A stretch of 64,000 bases of DNA from Paenibacillus caui (GCF_019904135.1 NZ_JAIOGQ010000006.1:62001-126000); one strand, 5' to 3'. Positions 16,910 to 26,529 are shown, counted from the first letter of the stretch. The notes: generated from the sequence alone by a model not told the origin. A program made the numbers and translations.

Positions 16910-18010
16910 ATGAAAATTGCGATTGCGCACGATTACCTTATTCAAATGGGTGGAGCCGAACGGGTCGTAGAGGTCCTTCATGACATGTATCCGGAGGCGC
17001 CGATCTTTACGACGGTTTACAGCAGCAGCCGCCTGCTGGATACCCTTAAGGACGCGGATATCCGGTCTTCCTGGCTGCAAAGGATTCCGGGAGTGAAAAC
17101 CTATTTCAAAGGGATGCTGCCCCTTTATCCGATCGCCATCCGTGATTTCGATTTTCGCGGTTTCGATATCGTCCTCAGCTCCAGCAGCGCCTTTATAAAG
17201 GGCATTCAGGTGCCGAAAAATACGTTTCATCTCTGCTACTGCCACACGCCGATGCGGTTTGCATGGGATTACGACACTTATATGGAGCGTCAGCGCCAGC
17301 CCGGGGTGATCAAAAGGCTGCTCAAAATCTATATTCGGCAGCTTAAGTCCTGGGATCAAAGAACAGCGGTCAACGTGAACCAGTTCGTGGCCAACTCTTC
17401 GGTGGTGAAGCGAAGAATCCAAAACTATTATCAGCGGGATGCCGATGTGATCTTTCCGCCGATCAACACTTCGCGCTTCCAAAGCTCGGCCCGGATCGGC
17501 GACTACTATTTGATCGTTTCCAGGCTCGTATCCTACAAGCGGATCGACCTGGCCGTGGAGGCCTTCAACCGGAGCGGACTTCCCCTGTATATCGTCGGGG
17601 ACGGTCCGGACCGCAAGCGGCTGGCGGAAATGGCCAAAAGCAACATCAGCTTCCTCGGCAGACTGGACGACAGCCAGGTGAACGGGCTGATGTCGGAGTG
17701 CAGGGCGTTTATTTTTCCCGGAGAGGAGGATTTCGGGATTACGCCGCTGGAGGCCAACGCCGCCGGCCGCCCGGTCATCGCTTATCAGGCGGGAGGGGCG
17801 CTGGACACAATCGTGCCGTATGTGAACGGCGTGTTCTTTAAGAACCAGGAGGTTGACGATTTGCTGGCCGCTGTCGGCGAGGTGGAAAGGCACGCCTGGG
17901 ACGTCGGGGAAATTGTGAGCCACGCCAAAAAATTTGATGAACGCACATTTAAGGAGCAGCTCAAACGGTATGTGGAAGAGTCTTATGTGAATTTTCTCAA
18001 GGGAGGATGA
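16910..18010 (+). CDS. Family 4 glycosyltransferase, mannosyltransferase-like
   Basis: A 366-residue GT-B enzyme starting MKIAIAHDYLIQMGGAERVV, with YCHTPMRFAWD in the N-terminal domain and EEDFGITPLEANAAGRPVIAY in the C-terminal domain. This subgroup is common beside manC genes and contains mannosyltransferases, hence the tentative label. ATG 16910 is chosen over 16901 because the AAAGG stretch is well spaced from it. It ends six bases before the dehydrogenase start, indicating tight coupling. Confidence 0.9.
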   Translation: MKIAIAHDYLIQMGGAERVVEVLHDMYPEAPIFTTVYSSSRLLDTLKDADIRSSWLQRIPGVKTYFKGMLPLYPIAIRDFDFRGFDIVLSSSSAFIKGIQVPKNTFHLCYCHTPMRFAWDYDTYMERQRQPGVIKRLLKIYIRQLKSWDQRTAVNVNQFVANSSVVKRRIQNYYQRDADVIFPPINTSRFQSSARIGDYYLIVSRLVSYKRIDLAVEAFNRSGLPLYIVGDGPDRKRLAEMAKSNISFLGRLDDSQVNGLMSECRAFIFPGEEDFGITPLEANAAGRPVIAYQAGGALDTIVPYVNGVFFKNQEVDDLLAAVGEVERHAWDVGEIVSHAKKFDERTFKEQLKRYVEESYVNFLKGG

Positions 18011-18015
18011 TGGAA

Positions 18016-19356
18016 ATGAAGCTGGCAGTCATTGGAACCGGCTATGTAGGACTGGTGTCGGGAGTTTGCTTTGCAATGAAGGGAAATCAGGTCATATGCG
18101 TGGATCAGGATGAGAACAAGATTGCCAAACTGAACCGGATGCTGTCGCCGATCTATGAGCCCGGCATCGAGGAACTGATTGAACAGAATATGCTTGAAGA
18201 TAGACTGAAGTTTACCAGTGATTTGCATGAGGCGGTTCGGCTCTCAGACGTTATCATCCTCGCTGTAGGAACGCCTTCCCTGCCAAACGGTGAAGCCGAT
18301 TTGCAGTACATTGAGCAAGCCGCTGTCGACATCGGCATTGCGATGGATAGCTACAAAATCATCATAACGAAAAGCACCGTACCGGTTGGAACGAACGAGA
18401 AAATCCGCAGAGTGATCGATGCTCATACGTCATTTCCGTTTGACGTCGTGTCGGTTCCGGAATTCCTGCGTGAAGGCTCGGCCATACAGGATACGCTTAA
18501 GCCCGACCGGATCGTAATCGGCCTCGATAACCGGGATCTGGAATCTACGATGGCGGAGCTGCATCGCCCGTTTACGGACAACATCTTCATTACCGATATC
18601 CGCAGCGCCGAAATGATCAAATACGCTTCGAATGCTTTTCTGGCCACCAAAATTTCGTTCATTAACGAAATCGCCAATATTTGCGAGAAGGTGGGGGCGG
18701 ATGTGACGGAGGTGGCGAAGGGCATGGGCAGCGACCGCAGAATCGGCTCTTCGTTTCTGCACGCAGGGATCGGCTACGGCGGCTCTTGCTTTCCAAAGGA
18801 TACCAACGCGCTCATCCAGATTGCCGGAAATGTGGACTATGAATTCAAGCTGCTCAAATCCGTCGTAGAGGTGAACAAAGATCAGCGCTACAATGTGATC
18901 GCCAAGCTGAAGGGATCGCTCGAGCGGCTCAGGGGAGCACGCATCGGGATTTGGGGCGTCGCCTTCAAGCCGGAAACGGATGACATCCGCGATGCGCCGT
19001 CGCTCGAAATCGTCGAGACGCTGGTTCGCGAGGGAGCGGTCGTCAAGCTGTACGATCCGATTGCCCTCGGCCGGTTCAGGGAAAAGTTTGACCATCCGGG
19101 GCTGCTTTGGTGCGGATCGGCGGAAGAAGCGGCGGAAGGGTGCGATGCGGTATGCCTGCTCACCGATTGGAACGAGTTCAAGGAGTTCAATCTGCATAAG
19201 CTTGTCGGCCTGATGAGGCAGCCGGTTCTCATTGACGGTCGCAACGTTTATGAACAGAAGCAGATCGAAGGAACCGGGCTTGAGTATATTTCGGTTGGCA
19301 GACCGCAGATGGGCGAGTTTTACGAATATCCCCGCAAAATTGCGGAGGCTTTGTGA
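18016..19356 (+). CDS. ugd: UDP-glucose 6-dehydrogenase
   Basis: A 446-residue enzyme converting UDP-glucose and two NAD+ to UDP-glucuronate. The N-terminal Rossmann motif is VIGTGYVGLVSG; KSTVPVGT, VPEFLREGSA, the central helix SNAFLATKISFINE and the catalytic-Cys motif GYGGSCFPKD follow, then the C-terminal UDP-binding domain. ATG 18016 is preferred to 18007 or 18010 because GGGAGG sits at a normal distance only from it. With galU it supplies UDP-glucuronate, so the polymer is expected to contain uronic acid. Confidence 0.95.
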   Translation: MKLAVIGTGYVGLVSGVCFAMKGNQVICVDQDENKIAKLNRMLSPIYEPGIEELIEQNMLEDRLKFTSDLHEAVRLSDVIILAVGTPSLPNGEADLQYIEQAAVDIGIAMDSYKIIITKSTVPVGTNEKIRRVIDAHTSFPFDVVSVPEFLREGSAIQDTLKPDRIVIGLDNRDLESTMAELHRPFTDNIFITDIRSAEMIKYASNAFLATKISFINEIANICEKVGADVTEVAKGMGSDRRIGSSFLHAGIGYGGSCFPKDTNALIQIAGNVDYEFKLLKSVVEVNKDQRYNVIAKLKGSLERLRGARIGIWGVAFKPETDDIRDAPSLEIVETLVREGAVVKLYDPIALGRFREKFDHPGLLWCGSAEEAAEGCDAVCLLTDWNEFKEFNLHKLVGLMRQPVLIDGRNVYEQKQIEGTGLEYISVGRPQMGEFYEYPRKIAEAL

Positions 19357-19370
19357 AAAGGAGCGGGTGA

Positions 19371-20753
19371 ATGATGAAATTGGTACTACTGTCAGGAGGG
19401 TCGGGAAAAAGACTGTGGCCGCTGTCCAATGATTCGCGTTCGAAGCAGTTTTTGAAGGTGCTGCACGATCCGAAAGGGCGGCCGGAGTCGATGGTACAGC
19501 GGGTATGGCGGCAGCTTGGCGAAGCCGGATTGGCGGATTCCGCTTATTTGGCTACCGGGCGGGCGCAGGTTGAGATGATTCAGAGCCAGCTCGGCATGGA
19601 GGTGCCGATTATCGTCGAGCCGGAACGGAGGGACACGTTCCCCGCGATTGCCTTGACAGCCGCGTATCTTCACTCTGTCCAGAAGGTTTCGCCGGAGACG
19701 GCGGTGGCGATTTTGCCGGTCGATCCCTACGTGGAGGATGCGTTCTTTCACACGGTGGCGAAGCTGGAGGAAGCGTTGGCTGAAAGCGGAGCGAACCTGG
19801 CGCTGATCGGCGTAGTACCGAATCATCCATCGGAGAAATACGGATATATCATTCCAGAAACTGAGCCTGCGGAGACTGCCGGAGCACGGTATATGCCCGT
19901 CAGCCGTTTCCAGGAAAAGCCGACGGAAGCGGTGGCCAAGGAGCTGATTCAGCGGAAGGCCCTGTGGAACTGCGGCGTGTTCGCTTTCCGGCTCGGGTAT
20001 TTGCTGGATATTTTGCGCGGAAAAGGGCTTCCGGTCCATTATGAAGAGCTGCAGAAGCAATACAAGCTTCTGGCGAAAATCAGCTTCGATTATGAAGTGG
20101 TGGAACGGGAAAGCGAAATCGTCGTTGTTCCCTACAACGGATATTGGAAAGACCTCGGCACGTGGAATACGCTGACGGAGGAAATGGCGACTCCGCAGCT
20201 TGGAAAAGGAATGATGACCTCCGATTCCGCCAGCACCTGTCTCATCAATGAGCTGGATATTCCCGTTGCGGTCATCGGGGCGCCGGATTTGATCGTCGCT
20301 GCAAGTCCCGACGGCATCCTGGTCACCCAAAAGGATGCAAGCCCGCGCATCAAAGAGGTGCTGGGGTCTTTCGAGCAAAGACCGATGTACGAGGAACGCC
20401 GGTGGGGACATTACCGGGTCGTCGACTATATCCAATATGATGACGGAAGAAAGGTGCTGACCAAGCGGATTTTCATCCATGCCGGCAGAAATATCAGCTA
20501 CCAGTTGCACCATAAGCGGAGCGAAATATGGACGGTGGTCAGCGGAGAGGCCAAGGTCGTTCTGAACGAAAGAATGTACGAGGTTCGGGCCGGCGATGTT
20601 GTGCGGATTCCGGAGGGGACCAAGCACAGTATTTTTGCCGTCAGCGATGTGGAGTTTATCGAAGTTCAGACAGGCTCCGACCTGGTAGAGGAGGATATTG
20701 TCCGGATTTGCATGAATTGGAATGATATTGTGCTGCAGCAGTTTATTTCTTAA
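19371..20753 (+). CDS. manC: Mannose-1-phosphate guanylyltransferase with cupin domain
   Basis: A 460-residue two-domain protein. Residues 1-290 form the nucleotidyltransferase with LLSGGSGKRLWPLSN and, further on, QEKPTEAVAKE and YWKDLGTWN. Residues ~330-460 form a mannose-6-phosphate isomerase type II cupin (LTKRIFIHAGRNISYQLHHKRSEIW). It makes GDP-mannose from GTP and mannose-1-phosphate and may also isomerise fructose-6-phosphate. AAAGGAGCGGG precedes the start. Its place in the operon points to a mannose-containing polysaccharide. Confidence 0.92.
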   Translation: MMKLVLLSGGSGKRLWPLSNDSRSKQFLKVLHDPKGRPESMVQRVWRQLGEAGLADSAYLATGRAQVEMIQSQLGMEVPIIVEPERRDTFPAIALTAAYLHSVQKVSPETAVAILPVDPYVEDAFFHTVAKLEEALAESGANLALIGVVPNHPSEKYGYIIPETEPAETAGARYMPVSRFQEKPTEAVAKELIQRKALWNCGVFAFRLGYLLDILRGKGLPVHYEELQKQYKLLAKISFDYEVVERESEIVVVPYNGYWKDLGTWNTLTEEMATPQLGKGMMTSDSASTCLINELDIPVAVIGAPDLIVAASPDGILVTQKDASPRIKEVLGSFEQRPMYEERRWGHYRVVDYIQYDDGRKVLTKRIFIHAGRNISYQLHHKRSEIWTVVSGEAKVVLNERMYEVRAGDVVRIPEGTKHSIFAVSDVEFIEVQTGSDLVEEDIVRICMNWNDIVLQQFIS

Positions 20754-20815
20754 TCAAACCCGTATCCAAAGGAATGGCAATACATACGGTATTCCGCTCA
20801 AGGAAAGGTGAGATC

Positions 20816-22342
20816 ATGATACGAAGTACACGTATGTATCGTTTTATTTATCGAATTTTATCCATTTCCCTGCTGCTGTCTCTCTGCTCTTCATCGCTTG
20901 GAGCTCCTGCGTCCTGGGCTGCGATGATGATGAGCCCCGTTAATCCGAAGGTAACCAGGGAGGCGCGGGAGCTGCTGAACACCTTATATCACGTATCCGG
21001 GGAAAATATCATTGCAGGGCAGCACGACTATTTGGAAAGTCCGGACGATCAAAATAACAAACTGAATAAAATCAGCGGGCAATATGCCGGTCTGCACGGC
21101 TATGAGCTCGGCGCAATTTCGGGTCAAACCGAGGATCAGATCGCCCGGCAGCGCAGCAGTGTTGTTGACAGCGCCATACGCTGGTACAAAGCAGGCGGAA
21201 TGGTCAGCATCACGTTCCACGAAAGCTTGCCCGGAACAGCTAAAGCCTGGTCTAACGTCCAGAAGTCCATCAGTCAATCGGAATTTGACAAGTACGTAAC
21301 TCCAGGAACGGCAGAATACGGGAAGCTGATTCAGGATCTCGACAGTGTGGCTGCCTCCCTCAAGAAGCTTAGCGATGCCGGCGTTCCCGTTTTGTGGAGA
21401 CCTTACCATGAGATGAACGGCGACTGGTTTTGGTGGGGGCAAAAAAATCATTTCAACAAGCTTTGGAATGTCATGTATGACCGTTTCGTCAATGTACACG
21501 GGCTGAACAATCTGCTGTGGGTATGGAGTCCCAACGCGCCAAACGGCTATGCTGAACCTTACTCCCTGTATTTTCCGGGTCTAGCCAAGGTGGATGTGCT
21601 TGCCATTGACATTTACAATAGCGATTTTCGGCAGTCCTACTACGACGGGTTGCTCAGCTTGGCGCAAGGCAAGCCGATTGCCATCGGCGAAAGCGGTGAG
21701 CTTCCCGATCTGGAGGCTCTTGAAATCACCCAGAATAAGTGGGCTTATATGATGACCTGGGGGAAAATGCTGACCGAGAACAACTCGGCATCCAGGATCA
21801 GTACGTTCATGAACAGCGGCTATGTTCTTTCCAGGGATAAGCTGGTGCTTGTACAACAAAATGTATCGTCGTTCGCGAAAGCGGCTGTTCCCTTGGAGAA
21901 CGGCCTGTATGGGGAATATTTCTCAAACGCCAAGCTTTCTGGCGTCCCCATCATGCGAAAGGATGACAGCATTCAGTTCAATTGGCGAAACGGGTCTCCC
22001 GAATTATCAATTCCGAAGGACTTCTTCTCGGTGAGATGGACGGGAAAGATTCAGCCGCTCTACAGTGAAAAATACACGATCAGCACCCTGTCGGACGACG
22101 GAATTCGCGTCTGGATCGACGGCAATCTGATTATCGACAGCTGGTTCAGGCAAAGCTGGGTGGAGCGAAAGGGGAAGATTGATTTAAGTGCCGGACAGCT
22201 TTATGACATCAAAGTGGAATATTATGAGGCAAGGGGCGACAGCATGGTCAAATTGATGTGGGAGAGCCCGAGCCAGTCCAAAGAAATCGTCCCCCCCGGC
22301 GCGTTGTTCCAGCCCTTTAGCCATGTTCGGACACAAAAATAG
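20816..22342 (+). CDS. Secreted GH26 beta-mannanase-like glycosidase with PA14 domain
   Basis: A 508-residue exported enzyme. A signal peptide (about 1-38, hydrophobic LSISLLLSLCSSSLG, AWA cleavage region) precedes a GH26 domain: ENIIAGQHDY, acid/base Glu199 in WRPYHEMNGDWFWWG and nucleophile Glu292 in AIGESGE. Residues ~365-500 form a PA14 domain (GLYGEYF, SDDGIRVWIDG, DIKVEYYEARGD), often carbohydrate-binding. GH26 enzymes mostly cleave beta-1,4-mannans. ATG 20816 is chosen for AAGGAAAGGTGAG upstream. Inside a mannose-type EPS operon it probably trims or releases the polymer. Confidence 0.9.
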   Translation: MIRSTRMYRFIYRILSISLLLSLCSSSLGAPASWAAMMMSPVNPKVTREARELLNTLYHVSGENIIAGQHDYLESPDDQNNKLNKISGQYAGLHGYELGAISGQTEDQIARQRSSVVDSAIRWYKAGGMVSITFHESLPGTAKAWSNVQKSISQSEFDKYVTPGTAEYGKLIQDLDSVAASLKKLSDAGVPVLWRPYHEMNGDWFWWGQKNHFNKLWNVMYDRFVNVHGLNNLLWVWSPNAPNGYAEPYSLYFPGLAKVDVLAIDIYNSDFRQSYYDGLLSLAQGKPIAIGESGELPDLEALEITQNKWAYMMTWGKMLTENNSASRISTFMNSGYVLSRDKLVLVQQNVSSFAKAAVPLENGLYGEYFSNAKLSGVPIMRKDDSIQFNWRNGSPELSIPKDFFSVRWTGKIQPLYSEKYTISTLSDDGIRVWIDGNLIIDSWFRQSWVERKGKIDLSAGQLYDIKVEYYEARGDSMVKLMWESPSQSKEIVPPGALFQPFSHVRTQK

Positions 22343-22453
22343 GCAGCTGCCCTGCGCTTCCTGCGTTTTTTTCGCTAAAAAGGCTGCAGGCATTTAGAAG
22401 ACGACCGGTTTCTTCTGCTCGTCGGCTGACAAATGTGAGGTGAATAACAAAAT

Positions 22454-25078
22454 ATGGTAATAGGGCGTATCTCAAAAGCTAAACTATTCATATTTTTGCT
22501 GGAACTCATCGGACTTATCGTCTTGTTATCTTTTACGGGCCGGGCTTCGACAACCGATCTCGCTTTGCTTAGCACGAAAGGCAATAATCCGCTTCTGTGG
22601 CAGCTCGGAACGGAAGACGGATCAGCGGAAGAATTTACGGGAAGCGGAAGTAATACGCATTCCGTCACTCTTGCCTCTAAAGGAGAGACCGCGGTTTCGG
22701 GATCAGTACCGTCCGGTCTGAACGGTTCCGTCAATCCGGTATTCCAAATTGAGTACAATCTCGAGAAGATCCCGAAATACGGGGTCTTGTTTCGGGTTAA
22801 AATCCTGAATGCCTATAAATCGGTACCGCAGATGGCTGTCTTCTCCAACGGTCAGCTCTCCGGGATTATTCAAATCGGGGGCGCGAGCGGCACCGGAAGC
22901 GGCTATTCGTTTGACAAGGCCTATGAGCTCTATATTCCCAAGGAACAGCTTCAGACCGGAAGCAATGAGCTGAAGCTTCAAACCGTACGGTGCCTTTATT
23001 GCTCCTCCGCCGAAGACCCTTATACCTGGTTGAGCTGGGATGATCTCAGTCTGGAAGCTTTGTCGGCTCCGGCTGATGAACCGATCCACGGAAGCTATGT
23101 GCTGACAGGTACGAATGTGAACAATTACGAATTTTATTACGATGAAGGAGCTGTCCGGCATCTGCCGTATATTCTGAAATGGCTGGGACTGGCTTACAGC
23201 GGAAATATGATGCGGGTCAGCTGCGCCAGTAATGTCGGCGATGCGTGTTCGAGCGTCGGGGACTATTACAAGGTGCTGAAGCAGTACAATACACAGGCTG
23301 TTGCCATGTACTTGTACACGGGCGACATCAAGCTTAACGCTGACGGTTCGCTGCCGGAGGCAGCCCGGCGGAAGCTGACGGATTATTTCAAAGCATACGG
23401 ATCCTACTTCCAATATTACGAAGTGGATAATGAGCCGGGGCTGTTCAATCGCTCCAAAGCTGTCGATATGGAGGTTGCCCGCTGGCTTAACAAGCAAGGC
23501 AAGCAAATTGCACCCCACCTGAAGACGGTCGCTCCGGGCTGGGCCTACTGGCCGGCCTATTCGATCGACGCATGCCAGAACCAGAGCGGCCGTACGCGGA
23601 CATGCGGAGATCCGGATGGCTGGGAAAGAGACCCGAAGCAGCGCCTTGAGCTGGAGCGCGTGACCGATTTGACGAACGGTCATGCCTACGGAAGCTCCTA
23701 CGCCGATCCTGAAGGGGGAAGCCTCACGGAGAACCTGTTGACCTTTCAGGGCGCGAAAGATGCCTTTAGCAAGCAGATGCTGACGACGGAGTTCGGCACC
23801 TCGGATAGCCATACCGATCTGCCGGCCTATGGCGCTTCGAAGCCGCAGTCCGCGGCTTTCGACCGGATCATGCGCGCGCATATCGGCTTTGCCGACATGT
23901 TCATCCAGCACGCCGCTTTCTTTAAGGACTATTCCCTGTTTGCCAGTGGCTTTGACCTGTCGCAGCATAATCCGGCCAAAACCGAAATTTACGGTTTCAA
24001 ATCCGGAGGCGATTCGCGGGTCGATATTATGAGAAGACTGACCCTGGCGTACGCGACTCACGGCAAGCCGCTTCCATACCAGGTCTTGAATACGGAGGAG
24101 ACCCGGGATAAGCTGGTCTACGTGCGGGCGGTGGATACATCAACCCTTAAGCCGCTGGCGGGCTCAGGCGCCACGTCGAACAAGATACTGCTGAATTTCG
24201 TCAATTTCGAGAACTCCGCGCAGACGCTTAAGGTGAAGATGACCATGCCGGAGAAGCTCGTCTATGAAGGAGAACGGTTTGGTCCTGGGGAGACCTACGA
24301 ACAGGCGAGAACGTATGTTACAGGACTTGAAGCGACACCGGATTTAACGTTTAACGTAACGCTCGGACCGGGAGAGGCTGTCCAATATATTTTGCAGCCC
24401 TCCTCTCTAGTCAAGGCTCAATCGCCTGCCTGGGTGCATGCTTCCGGAGACAATCGAGCAGGGGTGCTGGTGGAATGGGAGGAATCCGAAGGGGCGAAGA
24501 GTTATGATGTGCTTCGCTCCGATCGCCCCTCGGGGAGCTTTCAGACGATTGCGAGTGAGGTGAAGCAGACGGAGTATACGGATCACGATGTGGCGGAGGG
24601 TACGACCTACCGCTATGCGGTAAGGGCGAACGGTTCGGAAGCCATGTCAGTTCCTTCCTTAGTAACCTTTACCGGGGAAGCGGAGCTGGATCGCAAGGGA
24701 TGGAAGGTCTCCTCCAATATAGACAGGGGCAAATCCGGCCCGCAGGGCGCTATTGACGGAAATCCGCGTACACGCTGGGATACGGCGAGCAACCAGACCC
24801 CCGGCTCCTATTATCAGATTGATCTGGGCGATTTGGAGCAGGTCGGCCGGATCACGCTGGAATATGCGAAATCGCCTTACGATTATCCCCGCCAGTATGA
24901 GGTTGATGTATCGGCGGACGGGATGAACTGGAAGCAGGCAGCAGTGGGCAAAGGAGAGAAAGAGAGGACGGACATTTCATTTGCGCAGGTAAGAGCCAGG
25001 TTCGTCCGCATCTCACAGAGAGGGACCGGGGGCAACTATTGGTCGATCCATGAGCTGCGGATGTATTCCGGAAAATGA
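22454..25078 (+). CDS. Exported clan GH-A glycosidase (GH39-like) with FN3 and F5/8C domains
   Basis: An 874-residue exported protein. An N-terminal hydrophobic segment (about 10-30) acts as signal or anchor. After a beta-rich domain (residues 40-195), the catalytic part resembles clan GH-A enzymes: Glu327 in VDNEPG fits the acid/base and Glu446 in TTEFGTSD fits the nucleophile. A C-terminal beta domain, a fibronectin III-like domain (about 655-735) and an F5/8 type C (CBM32-like) domain (about 745-874) follow. The comparison to PslG, a GH39 enzyme in the Pseudomonas Psl locus, is inference. It is the last gene of the EPS operon. Confidence 0.78.
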   Translation: MVIGRISKAKLFIFLLELIGLIVLLSFTGRASTTDLALLSTKGNNPLLWQLGTEDGSAEEFTGSGSNTHSVTLASKGETAVSGSVPSGLNGSVNPVFQIEYNLEKIPKYGVLFRVKILNAYKSVPQMAVFSNGQLSGIIQIGGASGTGSGYSFDKAYELYIPKEQLQTGSNELKLQTVRCLYCSSAEDPYTWLSWDDLSLEALSAPADEPIHGSYVLTGTNVNNYEFYYDEGAVRHLPYILKWLGLAYSGNMMRVSCASNVGDACSSVGDYYKVLKQYNTQAVAMYLYTGDIKLNADGSLPEAARRKLTDYFKAYGSYFQYYEVDNEPGLFNRSKAVDMEVARWLNKQGKQIAPHLKTVAPGWAYWPAYSIDACQNQSGRTRTCGDPDGWERDPKQRLELERVTDLTNGHAYGSSYADPEGGSLTENLLTFQGAKDAFSKQMLTTEFGTSDSHTDLPAYGASKPQSAAFDRIMRAHIGFADMFIQHAAFFKDYSLFASGFDLSQHNPAKTEIYGFKSGGDSRVDIMRRLTLAYATHGKPLPYQVLNTEETRDKLVYVRAVDTSTLKPLAGSGATSNKILLNFVNFENSAQTLKVKMTMPEKLVYEGERFGPGETYEQARTYVTGLEATPDLTFNVTLGPGEAVQYILQPSSLVKAQSPAWVHASGDNRAGVLVEWEESEGAKSYDVLRSDRPSGSFQTIASEVKQTEYTDHDVAEGTTYRYAVRANGSEAMSVPSLVTFTGEAELDRKGWKVSSNIDRGKSGPQGAIDGNPRTRWDTASNQTPGSYYQIDLGDLEQVGRITLEYAKSPYDYPRQYEVDVSADGMNWKQAAVGKGEKERTDISFAQVRARFVRISQRGTGGNYWSIHELRMYSGK

Positions 25079-25117
25079 GCAGGCGAAAGCTTGGATCAAT
25101 ACGGAAACCGGGAACTG

Positions 25118-25228
25118 CTACAGAACGTAACGCACAAATGCCCAGATGAGCGCAATCCATGCGGGAATGGAAATGATGAGACTCCAAAGGCAGCCTTTAG
25201 AAAAAGACGAGTTGTTGTTCTGTTCCAT
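25118..25228 (-). CDS. Small 36-residue membrane protein, unrecognised
   Basis: Read on the minus strand, ATG 25228 opens a 36-residue frame ending TAG at 25118. It is preceded by GGAG eight bases upstream. A polar start (MEQNNNSSFSKG) leads into a single hydrophobic helix (CLWSLIISIPAWIALIWAFV) and ends RYVL. Composition and the ribosome site are those of a real small membrane protein. It lies convergent to the EPS operon end, so it could also act as antisense to the operon tail. I do not recognise a family. Confidence 0.55.
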   Translation of the reverse strand: MEQNNNSSFSKGCLWSLIISIPAWIALIWAFVRYVL

Positions 25229-25249
25229 CACTGTTTCTCCAATCATCAG

Positions 25250-25437
25250 AAATATGGATCAGGTGAACCGGACAAGGTGAAGCTGTACCAATAACTTACC
25301 ACAGGGGCGGGCAATTTTTCCATAGGCTGAGCAGGCCTTGGTGAATTTGCCGGCTTTATTGACGTCTTTGCCATAAGGCAAGCGGATCGGATCACACACG
25401 GCTTGCTCCCGAAAGCAGGCGCTTGTGGTCCGTTTTT
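25250..25437 (+). terminator. Structured region ending in a terminator-like hairpin
   Basis: From about 25387 an outer stem (CGGATCAC... with ...GTGGTCCG) encloses an inner stem GCTTGC/GCAGGC with loop TCCCGAAA, then TTTTTG at 25432. It is a plausible plus-strand terminator, either a distal EPS operon terminator or part of a leader for the next gene. The upstream 100 bases contain further short complementary blocks. I compared it with c-di-GMP, T-box and lysine leader patterns and found no match. Confidence 0.45.
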
Positions 25438-25470
25438 GTGCCTGATCGCGCACTATGGGTGGAAAAAAAT

Positions 25471-25498
25471 TGCAACATTTTCAAAAGTGAAACGTATT
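25471..25498 (+). promoter_or_regulatory. ECF-sigma-type promoter for the coiled-coil gene
   Basis: TGCAAC (25471-25476), exactly 16 bases, CGTATT (25493-25498). This is the layout of Bacillus ECF promoters (TGAAAC-N16-CGTA), and nearly matches the pspA promoter at 45381. It places transcription start about 45 bases before the TTG start. Confidence 0.6.
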
Positions 25499-25548
25499 GC
25501 TGTTTAAATTGGCTTTCACTTCATTTCGGATGAAAAGGGGAGAGAGGA

Positions 25549-26478
25549 TTGTTCGAAGCATTGAACGAGGGACTTGCTGAGGTCAAAGAACAGAGCTTGA
25601 AACAGGCAAAATGGGAGAAGCGTCTCACCTATTTGGAGCAGGAATTAGAGCGGCTTGAGACGTTTAGAACACATTGGGAAAAGAGACTGGCCGCCGAGGA
25701 ACAAGATGTGGACAGACTGAAAGGCCTTTCTATTTCGGCATTTCTGTACGCGGTGGTCGGGAAAAAGGAGGAGAAGCTTAAGCAGGAGCAGGTGGAAGCG
25801 ATCGAGGCAAAGCTGAAATACGAGGCGGCAGAGAGAGCCTTCAGGGAGGCGCGCCAGCAAATCGGCCAGCTCCGAGCCAGTCTGCAGGAAGTCCAAAACT
25901 GGAAAATCGAATATGACCGGATCTTTCAGACCAAAGAAACCCGGCTTCTCCAGGAGAATGGGGCACTTCGGGAAATGGCCGAGGAAGTGGCCGAATTGAC
26001 CGCCCAGGACAAGGAACTGGGAGAGGCGATACGAGCAGGCGAGTCGGTCCGGTATGATTTAAGCCGGGCTAAAGAGAAGCTTGGCTCCGCCAAAAATTGG
26101 GGGACGTATGACATGCTCGGAGGCGGCATGATTTCTACCCATATCAAGCACAGCCGCGTTGACGAAGCGATGGAGCATATTTACGCTGCCGAAAGCGGCC
26201 TTCGCCGTTTCGAGGAAGAACTGGACGATGTAGGGGGAAATTGGCGGGCGGAATTTAACGTCAGCGAATTGCTGAAATTTTCGGATTATTTCTTCGATGG
26301 TCTCATTTCAGACTGGCTTGTGCAAGGAAGAATTAAGGAAACGCTGGACCAGGTGGAGAGCAAGCAGTCGGAAGTGGAGAGCATGGTGTCAGAGCTCGGG
26401 ACAGTCCGGCAATCGGTGAATGCCAGACTGGTTAAGCTGCGGCAGCAGTATGTGCAGACGATCGAGCAATATGAATAA
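25549..26478 (+). CDS. Coiled-coil protein, unrecognised
   Basis: A 309-residue soluble protein, highly charged, with predicted coiled coil over about 1-60, 75-180 and 265-305, broken by a Gly-rich turn ([17 protein letters not shown], about residue 184-200). No signal peptide or membrane helix. Start TTG 25549 follows AAAGGGGAGAG; no ATG fits. I do not recognise a family. The ECF-type promoter in front and the PspA-like all-helical make-up suggest, by inference only, an envelope-stress role. Confidence 0.75.
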   Translation: MFEALNEGLAEVKEQSLKQAKWEKRLTYLEQELERLETFRTHWEKRLAAEEQDVDRLKGLSISAFLYAVVGKKEEKLKQEQVEAIEAKLKYEAAERAFREARQQIGQLRASLQEVQNWKIEYDRIFQTKETRLLQENGALREMAEEVAELTAQDKELGEAIRAGESVRYDLSRAKEKLGSAKNWGTYDMLGGGMISTHIKHSRVDEAMEHIYAAESGLRRFEEELDDVGGNWRAEFNVSELLKFSDYFFDGLISDWLVQGRIKETLDQVESKQSEVESMVSELGTVRQSVNARLVKLRQQYVQTIEQYE

Positions 26479-26529
26479 TTGCATGTACCATTGATACGAC
26501 AAGTATTCCTCGTAAAAGGATTGACAAAC

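Noticed and set aside
24852-25187. Minus-strand frame overlapping the GH39-like gene end
   Set aside because: It mostly mirrors the F5/8C coding region; the real small gene here is the 36-residue frame at 25118-25228.
25259-25453. Possible c-di-GMP or T-box leader
   Set aside because: Conserved cores of these riboswitch families are absent on both strands; only generic hairpins remain.
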